DNA of 64,000 nt from Marthasterias glacialis. Lineage: Eukaryota > Echinodermata > Asteroidea > Forcipulatida > Asteriidae. The translations under genes and the position numbers were made by a program. The stretch spans positions 14,978,731-15,042,730 of the forward strand of contig OU452225.1 in NCBI GenBank assembly GCA_911728455.2. Direction: 5' to 3'. The notes beneath the pieces are model-generated. The model was not told the DNA's origin, did not search any database, and was given only the letters and a program-made list of their open reading frames with translations. Shown in pieces: positions 60,222 through 64,000 of this stretch. Position 1 is the first letter of the stretch; every line of letters begins with the position of its first letter.

Positions 60222-61328
60222 TTTGGAGAAAGCCTCGGAGCCCAATGCAAATCGGCAAAATTACTCGCGATGAACGGAGTCAAGCACCTGTTTTTTCTTG
60301 TGCCCGCCTAATAAGGCCACAACCTGTTTCCTGCCGCTTGCCAAAATGTTGACAGAGGGTTGACATTATTACGGTCACAAACTCTTTGCACATAGCAGCG
60401 ATGATTGTGATGATGGCAGAGTCGCTGTGGCCAGACGTTATTTTTTTGTTGTCATAATGGCAGGGATTAAAAAAAGAAAAACCATGTTTCTGCTCTCGTG
60501 TGTTTTGGAAAGTCATTTGAAATATTTGGATGTGGTTTAGTATTCATTGATAGTTATTTACTCATTTTAAGTTGTCGTTTTTCTCTTCACAATAAATGAT
60601 TTAGCTTTTTTGTGCTATGTATTTTTTAAGAGGGAGTATTTTTTTCAGAAAGTTTTTTTTTCTTCCTATGGACGACATAAAGAGGTTCAAATTTATTTAG
60701 ATTCAAATTAATTGAATTTGCACAAATTCTCATAATTGGTTTAAAAATTAAAACGTAGAATGCCAATTATTTTACTATGAACAAAAAATAAACCTTTCGT
60801 TTCAAGTTAGGAGAAGAAAAAAAAAAACGTTTATGGGAAAGCTGTATTATGAGCTGAAAATTCTGTTTGTTATCATACCAAGTTATGAAAGTATCTAAAA
60901 ATCTTGGAAACTGAAAAACAGACTGCAATTATCTTAGAATCTTGCAGGGCATTGACCGAACAGCTACATCAGGTGGGGCAGTGAAATTGATGAATTAAAT
61001 ATCCAGAGTAAGTGTAGGGTTCAATAACATTGTTTGGATGTAAGTTACTGATATTAAATTCTAAGAATTCAGCTAGAACGTGGATTCCTGTGTTTCAATC
61101 CAGCTTTGCGGGGCTCGGACATGGGTTCCATATGGTACTAGATTAAATTTTGTCAGGAACAATTTTGACATGGAAATTCGTTAGATCTTGCGGTTTGCAG
61201 CTGTGAATATGGCCGTATGTTTGTGAAGCTTTTATAACGATGTGTTTCGTTTAACACATTAGCTCCTCGATTGCTGTGTCCTCATAGGGCTGCATGTTAG
61301 AACAAACAACATTGTAATTGTCATGGCC

Positions 61329-61680
61329 CAGCGGCAAAGCTAGGGTAACATTTTAGGGGGGCACAAAGGGGTGCACCATTTGTTTTCTTGGGGGGGGGGG
61401 CACTTCTGGCCACTTAATAACGCTCACTTTTCCTAAACAAGGCCCCTTTTCAGCGCTCTTGTTATGCCGTTAACTACTTTTTTTTATAAGATAATCTGAC
61501 ATGGAGGTAAAAACAAATACACTGTCTGCATGTAAATAGAAAAATAGTAAAAATAAAATTAAAAAAAACCACTGGAATTACCACATAAAAGCTTACACAA
61601 AGTAACATTTTACTCTGGTAATTTTAAATCTCAAAAGTCCAGATTTCAAATGGGGGGTGGGGGTGGTCATTACGCAACTG
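61329..61680. mobile_element. hAT-like element (family H), second copy
   Basis: 352 bases, starting CAGCGGCAAAGCTAG and ending TTACGCAACTG (reversed CAGTTGCGTAA). The flanking 8-base words TCATGGCC and ACGTGGCC agree at 6 of 8 positions, consistent with an aged hAT target duplication. It shares TAACATTTTAGGGGGG, CCCCTTTTCAGCGCTCTT, CTGTCTGCATGTAAATA and CTCAAAAGTCCAGATTT with the nested copy at 14996-15315, in the same orientation. Confidence 0.8.
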
Positions 61681-62793
61681 ACGTGGCCCTGGATCAGAAT
61701 TTTCACTTTCAAATAAATGCGACACTGACGACATGTAAACAGTTTTATTTTGTTGCCGAAAATTTTGTTCCATCTGGAATTAAAATCATAAAATTTAACT
61801 TTTAGCCCATGAGTGTTCAATGAACGACTAGATTTTTGAGGATGTAGATTTGGCTGTCGAAGGACGTTTTTATCCTCTCTTTTTTGTGAAATAATCTAGC
61901 ACACAATGTTTTTATATCTTTTAATTTTTCATTGTATTTTACAATACATGTTTACCTGTTGCATACTGTGCTGCATATTAGCAGCACCCACACATGCTTA
62001 AAATTCTTGATCTACGAACAGTGCGAAAAGTTTGTTTATTTTTTTTAAAGTTGACAGCTGCAGCCATGGATCTAGGAATTTTGCCGTGGGGACAGGGCGT
62101 GGAAGCATGGGGGGGTTAAAACAATTTTTTAAGGAGATTGCTTCCACGTCCAAACAAGATGTGCAGCGTCCACCAAGGATCCGCTGTAGATGCGGAGCTG
62201 CCGGTGGGGTTCTTGCTTTTGCTTCAAAATAAATGAAAAAGGAACACAAGCCTAACTTGGTTACCCATGAAATGTCAAAGGCATTCTCCCTCAAGATTAC
62301 ATTTACATTGAAGGAGTCCTCTCGGATGTATAGTCTGTCAGTCACCTCACCGTGACATTGACATGGATGCATAGGAGTGTGATCAGACCTTAAGACTATA
62401 TTCCAGTGTTGTTCTGCTACTTACACAGGACAGAACACACCTTGCCTTCATTTTGGTCCAAAAATGGTAATTAGAGGGTCGAATGATTATACGGCACAAG
62501 TTTGCAATAGGAACAAAATTTTACATGTACAGCTATAAATGCCCTTTTCGGAGTGCGGTAGCACTACATGACAAAATAGTGGATGACATGCAACATGTGT
62601 TCTGCCAATCAAATGGCAAGTATCTATATGTCATTGAGTTATAATAGCTGATGAGGCTCGACTTGAAACTTTTACCATTATGCGAGCTCAGGCCTGTAGC
62701 CAGATTAGAACTATACTAGGATGGTGCAATTTTACGTTTACAAAAGGCAAAAAGATAGTAACAATAGAAAGTCCACAAGAAAAGATAAGGTGT
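61681..62793. other. Unique non-coding DNA
   Basis: Frames open on both strands around 62000-62370 (66 plus, 124 minus) lie in a GC-richer block (about 62060-62220) and have no recognised domain. Confidence 0.4.
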
Positions 62794-63039
62794 ATTTGGG
62801 TCATTCTATAAATTTGGGGTCCAAAGTGTGACATTTTCCTGTCCCTGTTACACCTGACGTGTGCAATTTAATCTGACTTCAAACTGTTTTGATTTGTTCA
62901 GCATGTACTTTGCGTTAACATAATCACTCTTGGAGGTAGAAGGCACCAAAGAGTGTGCTGTAAATGTATGAAATCTTGTGTCAGATGTAACAGGGACAAC
63001 AATAAAAAACGGACCCCAAATTTATAGAATGAGCCATTT
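62794..63039. mobile_element. GGGTCATTC-ended DNA element (family G), short copy
   Basis: About 246 bases with inverted ends: TGGGTCATTCTATAAATTTG and GGGTCC on the left, GGACCCCAAATTTATAGAAT and GAGCCA on the right. The interior has CCTGTCCCTGTTACACC near the left and GATGTAACAGGGACAAC near the right. The same TGTAACAGGGAC word and the GGGTCATTC terminus occur in the long copy at 17172-17786. It has no coding capacity. Confidence 0.8.
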
Positions 63040-64000
63040 GGTCATAAAATGTTCACAAGGTCAATTTATTAGCTTCTTAAGATTTGAATTACACAGCTGA
63101 AAAAAAATAGTCTGCCCTGAGCCAGACTCTTCCCATCTAGGACTCTTGGTCCGTGTAGAGCGCAGAGGGAGTTCAATCAGCATAGTGTGGTCTGTTGTGT
63201 CACCACACAGGAGAGTGAAGTTTAAATATTCAAAAAAACAGACTACTCCTACATGTAGGGTTGTCTCCATCATGCATTATTAAAAAACAGCAATGCATTG
63301 AACAATTCATCAACGACCTCCACGAACTGACGATTTGTGTACAAAACCATTTTAGTTTTAGTCTTCAGTTTTTTTACATGTTTCTACAATATTCGTCGAG
63401 GCCTACAATTTCATGAAGTTTCAAAGCTTCATGAGCTTGACTTTTTTTAATAACGATAATCATGCAAGGCAACCTTTGCTCAAAAGTGACAATCTTCGTT
63501 TTCATGAACTGACACACAAGTTCCATATACCATGGTAACGCACGGCGTGCACCATACTCAAACGTGAACAAAATCGATTTCACCAACTGACACAAACAAT
63601 ATGCGTGAAGGGCATGCCGGCGCGCGTGCTGTTAAGTTTACGTTGTAATACATTGGAATGTGTCATTTTGTGGAAACGGAAATAGTCTGTTTTGCTTCTT
63701 TTTTGGTTTCATGAGCTGACACGTACCCTCCTTCCTTTATTGCTTGTTAATTTATGATGTAAAACGGTTACAAGAAGATTATTTATCAAGTTCAAAGCAT
63801 CAAGAGCCCACAATGAGAAAACCAGTTGAAAATAATGGGACATTTTAAATGATAGTGAGTGGTGTATGAAAAAGCGTTCAGCTTTAGACAATGTTTTCTC
63901 TGATCGCTGTAGTTTGTACTGGTATCTACGCGTGTGTCAGCGAAGAAATGTTGGTGGAAATTGTAATCATTCTCGAATAAATTCATCCAGTTGGTTGTTA
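63040..64000. other. Unique DNA with repeated GAACTGACAC motif
   Basis: CACGAACTGACGATTTG (63306), CATGAACTGACACACAAG (63503), CACCAACTGACACAAAC (63580) and CATGAGCTGACACGTA (63709) are spaced over about 400 bases. The same word starts each unit of the duplication at 38895-39060. No gene is recognised. Confidence 0.45.

Larger units (their letters stand above)
57881..61328. other. Long unique stretch with simple repeats and a complex block
   Basis: A (TTTG)n run lies at 59420-59468 and (GA)n at 60195-60221. 59900-60420 is complex and GC-richer outside the GA run (CACATCCCTCCACTGGCGAT, CTTGCCAAAATGTTGACAG). It is a third candidate regulatory block. No gene or dispersed repeat is recognised. 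Confidence 0.4.

Noticed and set aside
60082-60352. Overlapping RERERE frames and the SLSLSL frames opposite
   Set aside because: Products of the (GA)n microsatellite.

Overview
This window looks like non-coding, AT-rich nuclear DNA from a marine invertebrate animal. I found no complete protein-coding gene, no rRNA gene and no free-standing tRNA gene. The open frames are short, biased in composition and on both strands. Many lie across recognisable repeats. The repeat mix (tRNA-derived SINEs, 5'-truncated LINE tails ending in (ATT)n, several short inverted-repeat DNA elements, minisatellites) fits a deuterostome such as an echinoderm. That assignment is inference from repeat style, not from a marker gene. 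The window could be a gene desert or one very large intron.

Layout. 1-5 kb: a cluster of a TTTCACAAAGTGACGAA motif, then a 41-bp satellite split by a LINE 3' fragment (2.87-3.78 kb). 5-9 kb: an inverted-repeat MITE, a near-perfect 56-bp-arm palindrome (6335-6454), a reverse SINE, a 28-unit minisatellite built around TGATCA, and a forward tRNA-SINE. 9-18 kb: a dense repeat nest, with three copies of a TTAA-flanked MITE family (one holding a hAT-like element with an 8-bp target duplication), two related TAGACC-ended elements, and a LINE RT remnant split by a GGGTCATTC-ended element. 18-31 kb: mostly unique DNA with a SINE that has inverted flanks, a hairpin-bearing element, another TTAA MITE and another TAGACC MITE. 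31-44 kb: a 54-bp minisatellite, a hAT-like element, a SINE pair, a second SINE family, an 83-bp tandem duplication, a LINE tail and a GAGTG-rich MITE. 44-64 kb: long unique stretches with the two last TTAA MITEs, a reverse SINE, a second member of the hAT-like family, and another GGGTCATTC element.

Several unique stretches (about 53.5-53.96, 55.0-55.25, 59.9-60.42, 37.37-37.5 and 41.38-41.52 kb) are more complex and less AT-biased than their surroundings. They are the best candidates for conserved regulatory DNA, although this cannot be shown from one sequence. I see no CRISPR array, operon, viral element or other novel enzyme system. The most notable content is transposon architecture: nested insertions, families sharing termini, and unusual palindromes and minisatellites.
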